From Mycobacterium sp. PSTR-4-N (lineage in GTDB: Bacteria > Actinomycetota > Actinomycetes > Mycobacteriales > Mycobacteriaceae): a stretch of 64,000 nucleotides of DNA. The DNA lies in assembly GCF_022348085.1 (NCBI RefSeq), contig NZ_JAKRFN010000020.1, positions 1 through 64,000 of the forward strand, written 5' to 3'. This document shows, one piece after another, positions 53,233 through 63,637 of the stretch. Position 1 is the first letter of the stretch, and the number at the start of each line of letters is the position of its first letter. The notes below the pieces were generated by a model, which saw only the letters and a program-made list of their open reading frames with translations, made no database searches and was not told the origin of the DNA. Position numbers and translations under genes: made by a program.

Positions 53233-54075
53233 ATGCGCCGCGTCCGAGACGGCCTGCCGCTGGTGCCGTTCCTGGCCGTCGTCGTGGTGTTCCTGATCAT
53301 CCCGACGGTCACCGTCGTGGTCGGTGCGGTCTACCTCGACGGGGTGTTCTCGCTGGATCGCATCGCGGCGTTGTTCACCGGCACGGCGCTGTCGGCGCTG
53401 CGCGACAGCGTGCTGCTGTCCGCGGCCACGGCCGTGCTCGGTGCGGTGCTCGGTGCGCTGATGGCGTGGCTGATCGTCAGCAGCCCGCCGACGTCGATGG
53501 TGCGCCGGGCGGTGCTCTCGCTGTGCAGCGTGCTGGCCCAGTTCGGCGGCGTCGCACTGGCTTTCGCGTTCCTGGCGACGGTCGGGCTGAACGGTGTGCT
53601 GACGCTGTGGGTGCAGCAGGCCACCGGCTGGAACCTCGCGGGCTCGGGGTGGCTGTACGGCCTGAGCGGTTTGACCCTCGTCTACACCTACTTCCAGATC
53701 CCGCTGATGGTGATCGTCTTCGTGCCCGCGCTGGAGGGCCTGCGGGAGCAGTGGCGTGAAGCGGCGGTCAGCCTCGGCGCCTCGACGTGGGATTACTGGC
53801 GCGAGGTCGCGGTACCGCTGCTGACACCCGCGTTCCTCGGCTCGATGCTGCTGTTGTTCGCCAACGCCTTCGCCGCCTATGCGACGGCTGCCGCACTCGT
53901 CAGTCAGGGCAGCCCGATCCTGCCGCTGCTGATCCGGGCGTCGCTGGTCAGCGAGGTGGTCCTGGGGCAGGCCGGCTTCGCCTACGCGCTGGCGTTGGAG
54001 ATGATCGTCGTGGTGGCCGTGGTGATGATCGCCTACAACCGGCTGGTGCGGCGCAGCGCGCGGTGGCTGTCATGA
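53233..54075 (+). CDS. ABC importer permease (PotB/CysU-like)
   Basis: About 280 residues, six hydrophobic segments and an EAA loop (EAAVSLGASTWDYWREVAVP). ATG at 53233 lies just after the binding-protein stop; an in-frame TTG at 53224 is the alternative. The stop overlaps the next permease start (ATGA). Confidence 0.87.
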   Translation: MRRVRDGLPLVPFLAVVVVFLIIPTVTVVVGAVYLDGVFSLDRIAALFTGTALSALRDSVLLSAATAVLGAVLGALMAWLIVSSPPTSMVRRAVLSLCSVLAQFGGVALAFAFLATVGLNGVLTLWVQQATGWNLAGSGWLYGLSGLTLVYTYFQIPLMVIVFVPALEGLREQWREAAVSLGASTWDYWREVAVPLLTPAFLGSMLLLFANAFAAYATAAALVSQGSPILPLLIRASLVSEVVLGQAGFAYALALEMIVVVAVVMIAYNRLVRRSARWLS

Positions 54076-54845
54076 CGCGGATGGTGCGCGGGCTGCTGTG
54101 GGTGCTGTTCGGACTCTTCTTCTGCTTCCCGCTCTACGCGATGGCCGACTTCTCCACCCGCGACCTGATCTCCGGCGGGCGCACCGGGCAGGCCTGGGCC
54201 AACCTGATCGCCGACGAGGCGCTCTACCAGGCGATCATCGTCTCGCTGTCACTGGCGGTGCTGACCGTGCTCGCAATGCTGATTCTGTTGGTGCCCACCA
54301 TGATCTGGGTCCGGCTGCGCGCACCGTGGGCCAAGGGCATGATCGAGTTCCTCTGCCTGCTGCCGCTGACGATTCCCGCGCTGGTGATCGTCGTCGGGTT
54401 GCGCAACGTCTACCTGTGGGTCACGTACTTCCTCGGGGAGTCCGCGTTGACGCTGACGTTCGTCTACGTCGTCATCGTGCTGCCGTTCGCCTACCGGGCG
54501 TTGGATGCCGCGCTGTCGAGCATCGATCTACAGACGCTCTCCGAGGCGGCGCGATCGCTGGGTGCGGGCTGGGCGACGACGATCCTGCGGGTCGTGGTGC
54601 CCAACATCTGGTCGGGCATCCTGTCGGCCGCGTTCATCTCGATCGCCGTGGTGCTCGGCGAGTACACCATCGCCTCGCTGTCGGGATACGAGACGCTGCA
54701 GGTGCAGATCGTGACCATCGGCAAGAGCAACGGGCCGACCTCGGTGGCCGCGTCGCTCGCCACGTTGCTGTTCGGCTTCGCGCTGCTGCTGATCCTCTCC
54801 CTGGTCACCCGCGGCCGCCGCCACCAGACAGGAGTGACCACGTGA
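54072..54845 (+). CDS. ABC importer permease (PotC/CysW-like)
   Basis: A 257-residue permease with about six membrane segments and the EAA loop (SEAARSLGAGWATTILRVVV). ATG at 54072 overlaps the first permease's stop, and its own stop overlaps the ATPase start (GTGA), so the transporter genes are tightly coupled. Confidence 0.87.
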   Translation: MTRMVRGLLWVLFGLFFCFPLYAMADFSTRDLISGGRTGQAWANLIADEALYQAIIVSLSLAVLTVLAMLILLVPTMIWVRLRAPWAKGMIEFLCLLPLTIPALVIVVGLRNVYLWVTYFLGESALTLTFVYVVIVLPFAYRALDAALSSIDLQTLSEAARSLGAGWATTILRVVVPNIWSGILSAAFISIAVVLGEYTIASLSGYETLQVQIVTIGKSNGPTSVAASLATLLFGFALLLILSLVTRGRRHQTGVTT

Positions 54846-55876
54846 CCGGAGTTGCCGTCGAGCTCACCGAGCTGACCCGTCTCTACGGTGAGACCCGGGC
54901 GCTCGACGGGCTCACCCTCCACATCGAGCCGGGCGAGATGGTGGCGTTGCTCGGCCCCTCGGGCTGCGGCAAGACCACGGCACTGCGCATCCTCGCCGGC
55001 CTCGACGAGGCGACGTCGGGCACGGTGACCGTCGGCGGCGTCGACGTCAGCAGGGTGCCCGCCAACAAGCGGGACATGGGCATGGTGTTCCAGGCTTACA
55101 GCCTGTTCCCGCACCTGACCGTGCTCGACAACGTCGCCTTCGGCTTGAAGATGCGGGGAAAAGCCAAGGGCGAGAGGCTTTCCCGGGCCGCCGACATGCT
55201 CGAGCTGGTGGGCCTGGGGGCGCTGGGCAGCCGCTACGCCAAAGAGCTTTCCGGCGGACAGCAGCAGCGTGTGGCGCTGGCCCGCGCGCTGGCGATCCAG
55301 CCCCGGGTGCTGCTGCTCGACGAACCGCTCTCGGCGCTGGACGCCAAGGTGCGCACCCAGCTGCGCGACGAGATCCGGCGGGTGCAACTCGACGTCGGCA
55401 CCACCACGTTGTTCGTCACCCACGACCAGGAGGAGGCGCTGGCCGTCGCCGACCGGGTCGGGGTGATGAACAAGGGCCGGCTCGAACAGCTCGCCGAACC
55501 CGCCGAGCTCTACGCGCACCCCGCGACGCCGTTCGTCGCGGACTTCGTCGGGCTCAACAACAAGGTGCCCGCTTCGGTGTCGGGTGGTCGTGCGTCGCTG
55601 CTGGGTCTGTCGCTGCCCGCGGCACCGGGTTCGGTCGACGGTGAAGGTGTGGCGATGGTGCGGCCGGAGTCGGTCAGCGTGACCGCCGACCCGTCGGGTA
55701 GCGCGACGGTGACGTCGGTGTCGTTCCTCGGGGCGATCTCGCGGGTTCACCTGACGGCCGCCGACGGCGCCGCGCTGATGGCTCAGATGGCCAGTTCGGC
55801 TGCCCGGGATCTGCAGCCGGGGCAGCGGGTGGCGCTGCGCGTGGACAGCGACGGCGTGCTGGTCACCCGGGCCTGA
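54842..55876 (+). CDS. ABC importer ATP-binding protein (PotA/FbpC-like, TOBE domain)
   Basis: A 344-residue ATPase: Walker A GPSGCGKTTALRIL (about 39-52), Q-loop VFQAYSLFPHLTVLDN, signature LSGGQQQRVALARAL, Walker B VLLLDEPLSALDAKV and FVTHDQEEALAVADRV. A TOBE-type C-terminal domain (MVRPESVSVTADPSGS, then SFLGAISRVHL) marks the spermidine/iron/maltose-type group. Start is GTG 54842. Confidence 0.92.
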   Translation: MTGVAVELTELTRLYGETRALDGLTLHIEPGEMVALLGPSGCGKTTALRILAGLDEATSGTVTVGGVDVSRVPANKRDMGMVFQAYSLFPHLTVLDNVAFGLKMRGKAKGERLSRAADMLELVGLGALGSRYAKELSGGQQQRVALARALAIQPRVLLLDEPLSALDAKVRTQLRDEIRRVQLDVGTTTLFVTHDQEEALAVADRVGVMNKGRLEQLAEPAELYAHPATPFVADFVGLNNKVPASVSGGRASLLGLSLPAAPGSVDGEGVAMVRPESVSVTADPSGSATVTSVSFLGAISRVHLTAADGAALMAQMASSAARDLQPGQRVALRVDSDGVLVTRA

Positions 55877-55898
55877 CGGGCGCCGAGTTCGACGAAAT

Positions 55899-55925
55899 GG
55901 CGGGATCTCCTCGCACTTTCCCGCC
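55899..55925. terminator. Inverted repeat between convergent genes
   Basis: GGCGGGA and TCCCGCC form a 7-bp stem across 13 bases in the 75-base gap between the ABC ATPase stop and the PyrE-like stop. It could end transcription from either side; there is no U tract. Confidence 0.35.
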
Positions 55926-55951
55926 CGAACGTCGGTTTGGGCGGGGAGGGG

Positions 55952-56542
55952 TCACACGTCCTTGACCGGGTCGATACCCAGGTCGCGGTAGCTCACGAGC
56001 GCGTGAAACGGGATGCCGCGCTTGGCGAAACGGGCCGCGGCGATGTCCCCGCGATCGACCATCGGGATCACGCCCGTCACCACGACGCCGATGGGCGCGA
56101 TGCGCTCCAGTGCCAGCTCGGTGGAACCGCCGGTGCTGATCACGTCGTCGACGAGCAGCACCCGGTCCCCGGACTGCAACCGGGTGCCCTCGATCCACTG
56201 CTCGCGACCGCGGCTCTTCTGCTCCTTGCGCACCGAGAACCACGCCTTGCCGGTCACCATCGCCACGCCGTGCGCGAGCGGGTCGGCCCCCATCGTCAGG
56301 CCGCCGACCGCATCGAACTCGATGCCGTGAGCTGCGGCCAGATCGGCCACCGCGCGGCTCACCACCGACAGCCGCTCCCCGGTGTCGACGGCGAACTTGC
56401 CGTCGATGTAGTCGTGGCTGAGCTGGCCGCTGGCCAGCCGGAACGGCTCCTCACGACGTTCGTGCCCGCGGGTGCGGATCAGCTCGAACGCGGCCTGCCA
56501 GGTCTCGGGACGCTGCATCTGCTCGGACATCTGCTCGGACAT
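55952..56542 (-). CDS. Orotate phosphoribosyltransferase-like protein
   Basis: A 196-residue type I phosphoribosyltransferase with the PRPP loop VLLVDDVISTGGSTELAL and an upstream lid/dimer region WFSVRKEQKSRGREQWIEG like PyrE. It begins with a duplicated SEQM-SEQM peptide, so either of two ATGs (56542 or 56530) could be used; neither has a good ribosome site. Mycobacteria have a separate canonical PyrE, so this may be a paralogue for another base. Confidence 0.78.
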   Translation of the reverse strand: MSEQMSEQMQRPETWQAAFELIRTRGHERREEPFRLASGQLSHDYIDGKFAVDTGERLSVVSRAVADLAAAHGIEFDAVGGLTMGADPLAHGVAMVTGKAWFSVRKEQKSRGREQWIEGTRLQSGDRVLLVDDVISTGGSTELALERIAPIGVVVTGVIPMVDRGDIAAARFAKRGIPFHALVSYRDLGIDPVKDV

Positions 56543-56568
56543 AGCGCGATCGTAGTGCCCGCCCTGGA

Positions 56569-57384
56569 TCACTGCCCGCGGGCCCGACGCGTCAACTCGA
56601 CCGCGGCGGAACGCAATTCGTCGATCGAACCCAGGGGAGCGGCGAAACCGATTCGTGTGTAGGCCATTCCGCGTTCGGTCATGACACGCAGGTCGAGTCC
56701 GTATCGGTCCACGCCGGTGCACGACGCGGTGGTGGTGTCCGGGTAGCCGCCCAGTTCGCGTGCCATCGCCGCCAGTGCGTCGGCGTGATCGTCGTTGAGG
56801 TGGGTGATCGCGCCCGCGGCGTGCGGACTGACGGGGTCCGGCTCGGCGGCGGCGTAATCGGCGCTGGTCGTGGATTCCATGCGGCCGTAGCCGCCGACCC
56901 ACCGCACGCGGTCCACCCGCAACACCCACAGCGTGAAGTCCGAGTAGTCGATGTAGTACTTGGCCGCAGCGACCGCCGCCAGGTGCGCGTCGCGCGCGGC
57001 GGCCTGCTCGTCGCCGCTCGGCCGTTCCACATGTCCGGCGATCGTGATGCGCGCGTTGGCCAACGGATCGGTCTCGGTGGCGGGGGCGACGACGGCGAGG
57101 CTCGCGCGCGGGTCTGCCGCCAGGTTGCGGCCGTGCTCGGCCAGATTCGACACGCAGAGCACCGGGGCGCCGCCGAGCAGGCCGTAGGTCACGAACGACG
57201 CCCACGGGTCGCCGTCGGCGGTCAGCGTCGCCAGCGTGGCGGAATTCGTCGACGCCGCGATCGTGCGGGCCTCTTCGGCCGCCGACGGGCGGGCCGGATT
57301 GACGGGTTCGCGCAGCGGCGGCGGAATGGTCGGCGCATCGCCTGGGTCGCCGTGATCGCGGGGTCGGCTTCCGGACGTCACCAC
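56569..57384 (-). CDS. HugZ/PPOX-like protein with C-terminal DUF2470 domain
   Basis: About 271 residues. The split-barrel N-terminal domain (NSATLATLTADGDPWASFVT, then VSNLAEHGRNLAADPRASL) resembles pyridoxamine-oxidase-like haem-utilisation proteins, followed by DUF2470 (GAITHLNDDHADALAAMARE). HugZ relatives degrade haem. Two adjacent GTGs at 57384/57381 are the best starts. The ribosome site is unclear. Confidence 0.8.
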   Translation of the reverse strand: MVTSGSRPRDHGDPGDAPTIPPPLREPVNPARPSAAEEARTIAASTNSATLATLTADGDPWASFVTYGLLGGAPVLCVSNLAEHGRNLAADPRASLAVVAPATETDPLANARITIAGHVERPSGDEQAAARDAHLAAVAAAKYYIDYSDFTLWVLRVDRVRWVGGYGRMESTTSADYAAAEPDPVSPHAAGAITHLNDDHADALAAMARELGGYPDTTTASCTGVDRYGLDLRVMTERGMAYTRIGFAAPLGSIDELRSAAVELTRRARGQ

Positions 57385-57556
57385 GGCACCATAGCTGGCA
57401 CCATGAACCGCTGACGCACGCGTCGATTTCCGGCGGCTCTCAGCAAACTCCGAACCGGCCGTGGGCTTGTGCTGATGTGCGAGAATTGCCCAGATAGTCA
57501 ACGGCTTGGATTCGATCCCGGGTTCGGTACTGCGTCCGGCTGAATGAGGGGACATC

Positions 57557-58561
57557 ATGGGGCGGCCCGCATCGCGTGTCTTCGCGGCCGCCGGTGCGCT
57601 CGTCACGGTCGTCTTCCTCAGCGGGATCGGCGCCGCACCCGTCCTGGCTCAGCCGTCGGACGGCGACGGTTCCTCGCAGACCACGTCGGACTCCGGCGAG
57701 AAGGATTCCGGTTCCGAGGCGCCGAAGGACACGTCGACCGACACCTCCACCGGTGGCTCGACGGCGTCGATCGACCCTCCCGATACGGACTCGTCGGTCT
57801 CCGTCGACACCGACGTCGACGAACCCACGCGCAGCGGGGGCTCACGCGAACCCTCCGAACCCGATTCCCCGCCGTCCTCGCGCGAGTCCGGCAAGGCCGA
57901 CTCCGGCCGCTCGCTGACGCTCCCGATGCTGCGGCTACCCGCCCCCGGTGAGATCCCGTCGGGCCAGCTCCCTCTGCCGCGCAACTTCTACACCACCGTC
58001 GAGATCCCCGTACCCACCCTGACGCAGTTCCTGTCGGCATTGTCGATCGTGCCGCCCGCCCCGCCGCCGGGGCCGTCGTTCCGCACCCAGGAGGAGGCTC
58101 CGGTGGTGGACGCCGCCACCGGCACCGCCGGCGGAGGGGGTGGCGGCGGCGCCGGTCGTGACCCGGCGGTGCTGCACGCGCCGCTGGTCGTGACCGTTCC
58201 CCGCGCCATCACGGCCGCCGGAACCGGAGCCCGGGCCGGCGCCCGCACACCCGGCGCCGTCGCTGCCGAACCGGGCGTGACCGCCCCCGGTGTCGCCGGG
58301 GCGAGCACCCCGACGATCCGCGGTTCGATCGCCCCGACGCCCGGCGCCACCGCACGACCGATGGCCACCGGTGCGGGGCCGCGGCCCGAATCGATGCCAC
58401 GCTCCATGGTGAGTCCGACCGTCGCGCAGCTCGCCGCCGTGGCGCTTCCCGGGCTCGCCGGCCTCATCCTGCTGACCTTCGGCGGCGGCGTGGTCGGCTA
58501 CCGGCAGGCCAACAGCCTGCGCTTCGTGCGCACTGCCGGTGCAGAGCGTTTCCTCGCCTGA
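57557..58561 (+). CDS. Secreted, C-terminally membrane-anchored low-complexity protein
   Basis: A 334-residue protein: signal peptide with cleavage after VLA (about 31), then a long Ser/Thr/Asp-rich segment, a Pro/Gly/Ala-rich segment with a seven-glycine run, and a single C-terminal membrane segment (LAAVALPGLAGLILLTFGGG) before a short basic tail. The layout suggests a wall-spanning anchored protein. No enzyme motif. GAGGGGA precedes the ATG. The 172-base gap before it shows no clear promoter. Confidence 0.75.
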   Translation: MGRPASRVFAAAGALVTVVFLSGIGAAPVLAQPSDGDGSSQTTSDSGEKDSGSEAPKDTSTDTSTGGSTASIDPPDTDSSVSVDTDVDEPTRSGGSREPSEPDSPPSSRESGKADSGRSLTLPMLRLPAPGEIPSGQLPLPRNFYTTVEIPVPTLTQFLSALSIVPPAPPPGPSFRTQEEAPVVDAATGTAGGGGGGGAGRDPAVLHAPLVVTVPRAITAAGTGARAGARTPGAVAAEPGVTAPGVAGASTPTIRGSIAPTPGATARPMATGAGPRPESMPRSMVSPTVAQLAAVALPGLAGLILLTFGGGVVGYRQANSLRFVRTAGAERFLA

Positions 58562-58604
58562 GCGTGAGGTCCACGGCGCCGGAACGGGTACTAGAGACAC
58601 CGTG

Positions 58605-59906
58605 ATGAGATTGCCGTTCGCTGACTGGATCGTGCGACAGCGCTGGTACGCCGGTCGCACCCGCCAACTGACCCGCGCCGAACCCGCCGCCGTGACCTCC
58701 CTCGGTGCCGATCTCGACCACGTCCTGCTCGACGTCGGATACGCCGACAACACCACCGAGCGCTACCAGGTGCTGATCCGCTGGAGCGACACCCCGGTGC
58801 CCGAGTTCGGTGACCTCGCGGCCATCGGGTCCGACGAGGGTCGATTCGCCTACGACGCCATGTTCGACCCCGCCGCGGCCAGCCGTCTGCTCACCCTGAT
58901 CGACGAGTCGGCGACGGCGGGTCCGCTGACGTTCGCCAAGGAGCCCGGCGCCACGTTGCCGCTCGACGCGGCGCCCCGGGTGTCGGGAGCCGAACAGAGC
59001 AACACCAGCGTGATCTTCGGCAGCGACGCCATCCTCAAGGTGTTCCGCCGGGTGACAGCAGGCATCAATCCCGACATCGAGTTGAACCAGGTATTGGCGC
59101 GCGCACACAACAGCCATGTCGCGACGCTGTTCGGATCGTTCGAGACCACCTCCGAGACCGATCCGGCGGAGCCGTCCGCGCTGGGCATGGTGACCGCGTT
59201 CGCGGCCGGCAGCTGCGAGGGCTGGGACATGGCGACGGCCAGCACCCGCGAGGACTTCTCCGACTTCACCGCCGAGTCCCGCCCACTCGGGGAGGCGGTG
59301 GCCTCGGTGCACGCCGCGCTGGCCGAGGCCCTGGGAACCTCGACCGTCCCGTTCCCCGTCGACACGGTGCTGCACCGGTTGCGCACCGCGGTCGACGCCG
59401 CGCCCGCGCTGGCCGAGCATGCGCCTCGGATCGAGGCGCGCTATCGCGCCCTGGCCGGCGAGACGATGCTCGTGCAGCGCGTGCACGGAGATCTGCATCT
59501 GGGCCAGGTGCTGCGGACCGAGGACGGCTGGGTGCTCATCGACTTCGAGGGCGAACCCGGAGCGCCGCTCGAGGAGCGGCGTCGACCGGACTCGCCGATG
59601 CGTGACGTGGCAGGGGTGTTGCGGTCGTTCGAGTACGCCGCCTACCAGCTGGTGGTCGAGCGCGGTGACGGTGACGGAGGTGGCCGCGAGCTCGCGGAGC
59701 GGGCGCGGCAGTGGGTGGAGCGCAACAGTGCCGCCTTCTGCGACGGGTACGCCGCCGGCGGCGGGTCGGATCCGGCTGCGGCGAGGCACATCCTGGCTGC
59801 CTATGAGCTGGATAAGGCCGTCTACGAGGCGGCGTACGAGGCCCGGTTCCGGCCGACGTGGCTGCCGATCCCGATGCGGTCGATCGAGCGCATCGTGGCG
59901 AGCTGA
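58605..59906 (+). CDS. Maltokinase-like sugar kinase (possibly glucosamine kinase)
   Basis: A 433-residue two-lobed kinase with the maltokinase cap at the N-terminus (FADWIVRQRWYAGRTRQLTR). The catalytic loop is VHGDLHLGQVL (His294, Asp296), then LIDFEGEPGAPLEERRRPDS and RDVAGVLRSFEYAAYQ. Maltokinase makes maltose-1-phosphate for the GlgE glucan pathway; actinobacterial glucosamine kinases share nearly the same motifs. No treS or glgE lies beside it, so the substrate is open. GTG 58602 or ATG 58605 are the possible starts. Confidence 0.8.
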   Translation: MRLPFADWIVRQRWYAGRTRQLTRAEPAAVTSLGADLDHVLLDVGYADNTTERYQVLIRWSDTPVPEFGDLAAIGSDEGRFAYDAMFDPAAASRLLTLIDESATAGPLTFAKEPGATLPLDAAPRVSGAEQSNTSVIFGSDAILKVFRRVTAGINPDIELNQVLARAHNSHVATLFGSFETTSETDPAEPSALGMVTAFAAGSCEGWDMATASTREDFSDFTAESRPLGEAVASVHAALAEALGTSTVPFPVDTVLHRLRTAVDAAPALAEHAPRIEARYRALAGETMLVQRVHGDLHLGQVLRTEDGWVLIDFEGEPGAPLEERRRPDSPMRDVAGVLRSFEYAAYQLVVERGDGDGGGRELAERARQWVERNSAAFCDGYAAGGGSDPAAARHILAAYELDKAVYEAAYEARFRPTWLPIPMRSIERIVAS

Positions 59907-60120
59907 AGGGCCGAACAAGCTGGCAACCGTGGCCACCCGGTAGGTCACCGCCGCTCTACGGCTCCTACTCCGGCCCGCCCGACCGGTGGCATGGCGTCAT
60001 GACGCCCACCAACAGGCGGCCACGGCTGCAACAGCTCTCTCAAGCTAACACATCGATGCGGTAAAGACGCTGAACCCGGCCGCTAAGCGCGATGCCGCGC
60101 AACGTCTTTCATTACGGGGG
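59907..60120. other. 214-base convergent intergenic gap without assignable element
   Basis: This lies between the kinase stop (plus) and the GlgX stop (minus). I see short palindromes such as CATCGATG but no convincing terminator, gene or repeat. Confidence 0.5.
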
Positions 60121-62280
<2,160 letters not shown>

Positions 62281-62370
62281 GGAACTCTCCTGGTGTTCGA
62301 TCGGCTGGTGGCGGTAGCGGATGCCCAGAACGGGGACGGTGCAACCGTCCGATGGGTCACAGATTCGTCG

Positions 62371-62922
62371 TCAGTGGACGGTCACGCCGGCGGCTCGTAG
62401 GGCGCCGACGGCTTCGTCGGTCGACGCGGAGGCGACGCCGGCGGTGAGATCGAGCAGCACACGGGTGGTCAGCCCGTGGGCGGCGGCGTCGGCGGCGGTC
62501 GCCTTGACGCAGTAATCGGTGGCGATGCCCACGACGTCGACGGTGTCCACATCGCGCCGGCGCAGCCAGTCGGCCAGCGAGGTGCCGTCGTCGTCGACGC
62601 CCTCGAAGCCGCTGTAGGCGGCCGAGTACCGGCCTTTGTGGAACACCGCCTCCACGGGCGTGGCATCCAGATCGGGGTGGAACTCGGCGCCGTCGGTGCC
62701 GACGACGCAGTGCCGCGGCCAGGACGTGACGTAGTCCGGGTGATCGGAGAAATGCTCACCCGGGTCGATGTGGAAGTCCTTGGTGGCCACCACGTGGTCG
62801 TAGCCGTGCTCGCCGCCCAGCAGGCCGGTGATGGCGCGCGCCACGGCGGCACCGCCCTCGACGGCCAGCGATCCGCCTTCGCAGAAGTCGTTCTGCACGT
62901 CGACGATGATGAGCGCGTTCAT
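62371..62922 (-). CDS. pncA: Nicotinamidase/pyrazinamidase PncA
   Basis: A 183-residue amidase that converts nicotinamide to nicotinate for NAD salvage and, in M. tuberculosis, activates pyrazinamide. The catalytic triad Asp8, Lys96 and Cys138 and the metal ligands Asp49, His51, His57 and His71 fall at exactly the M. tuberculosis positions, so the enzyme should be active. ATG at 62922 overlaps the stop of the upstream PAS-ANTAR gene by 4 bases; GGGTGG precedes it. Confidence 0.93.
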   Translation of the reverse strand: MNALIIVDVQNDFCEGGSLAVEGGAAVARAITGLLGGEHGYDHVVATKDFHIDPGEHFSDHPDYVTSWPRHCVVGTDGAEFHPDLDATPVEAVFHKGRYSAAYSGFEGVDDDGTSLADWLRRRDVDTVDVVGIATDYCVKATAADAAAHGLTTRVLLDLTAGVASASTDEAVGALRAAGVTVH

Positions 62923-63605
62923 CCACCCACGGTATCGCCGTTGCCTCTGACCCGCTGATGGGCGGTCAGGAGCAGGTGATCGAACGTCTCCCGGCTCGGC
63001 AGTGTGTCCCGGTAGTCGAGCTGCTGGTAGTCGGCGAGCAGCTGCTCGGCCAGTGCGCGCAACTTGACGTTGCACTCCTGTGAGCGCCAGCGCAGCAACT
63101 CGAACGCGGCGTCGCCGTCCACCCGGTAGATGAGCATCAGCATGCCCTTCACCTGTTCGATCACCGCGCGGTTCTCGGCGATCTCCGCCAACGCGGCGGT
63201 GACCATCTCCTGGGTCATCGTCCCGGTCGAGGTGACGTCGACATAGAAGCCGTGTGTGCCGACCACCTGACCCTGCTCGTCGGTCATCCGGTCGCCGACC
63301 ACGACGACGTCGCGGATGTCACCGCGGGTGTCGACGATGCGATGCCGAGTGGAGAACGGCCGGTGGGCTCGGCGCATCTCCTCCAGTGTCGCGGCGATCG
63401 TCTGACGATCGTCGGGATGTTTGTGGGAGAGCACGAGTTCGGTGGTCGGCGTCACCGTGCCGGGTTCGTAGCCGTGCATGATCTGCACCGCTTTCGACCA
63501 CTCCCAGCGCTCGTCGTCGAAGTGGAATGTGAACCATCCGACGCGCTGCGGTTCGTCACCGTCGAGCGCCTGCTCTTTTGAGTCCACGCCGGGCACATCG
63601 AGCAC
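62919..63605 (-). CDS. PAS-ANTAR domain RNA-binding regulator
   Basis: A 228-residue protein with a PAS-like sensor (VGWFTFHFDDERWEWSKAVQ, then THGFYVDVTSTG) and a C-terminal ANTAR domain (IAENRAVIEQVKGMLMLIYR, then AFELLRWRSQECNVKLRALA). ANTAR proteins bind dual-hairpin RNAs and prevent termination. Start GTG 63605 is uncertain (GTG 63596 and 63587 also in frame; no ribosome site). It is translationally coupled to pncA. Confidence 0.85.
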   Translation of the reverse strand: MLDVPGVDSKEQALDGDEPQRVGWFTFHFDDERWEWSKAVQIMHGYEPGTVTPTTELVLSHKHPDDRQTIAATLEEMRRAHRPFSTRHRIVDTRGDIRDVVVVGDRMTDEQGQVVGTHGFYVDVTSTGTMTQEMVTAALAEIAENRAVIEQVKGMLMLIYRVDGDAAFELLRWRSQECNVKLRALAEQLLADYQQLDYRDTLPSRETFDHLLLTAHQRVRGNGDTVGG

Positions 63606-63637
63606 GATAGCGTCGGAGACGCCCCCGGTATGCGAAG

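Noticed and set aside
55877..55951. Dispersed repeat or attachment site in the gap after the ABC ATPase gene
   Set aside because: The GGCGGGA/TCCCGCC dyad is better explained as a terminator; no second copy was noticed in the window.
58130..58150. G-rich run as a possible regulatory G-quadruplex
   Set aside because: It encodes a polyglycine stretch in a low-complexity protein; nothing supports a regulatory role.
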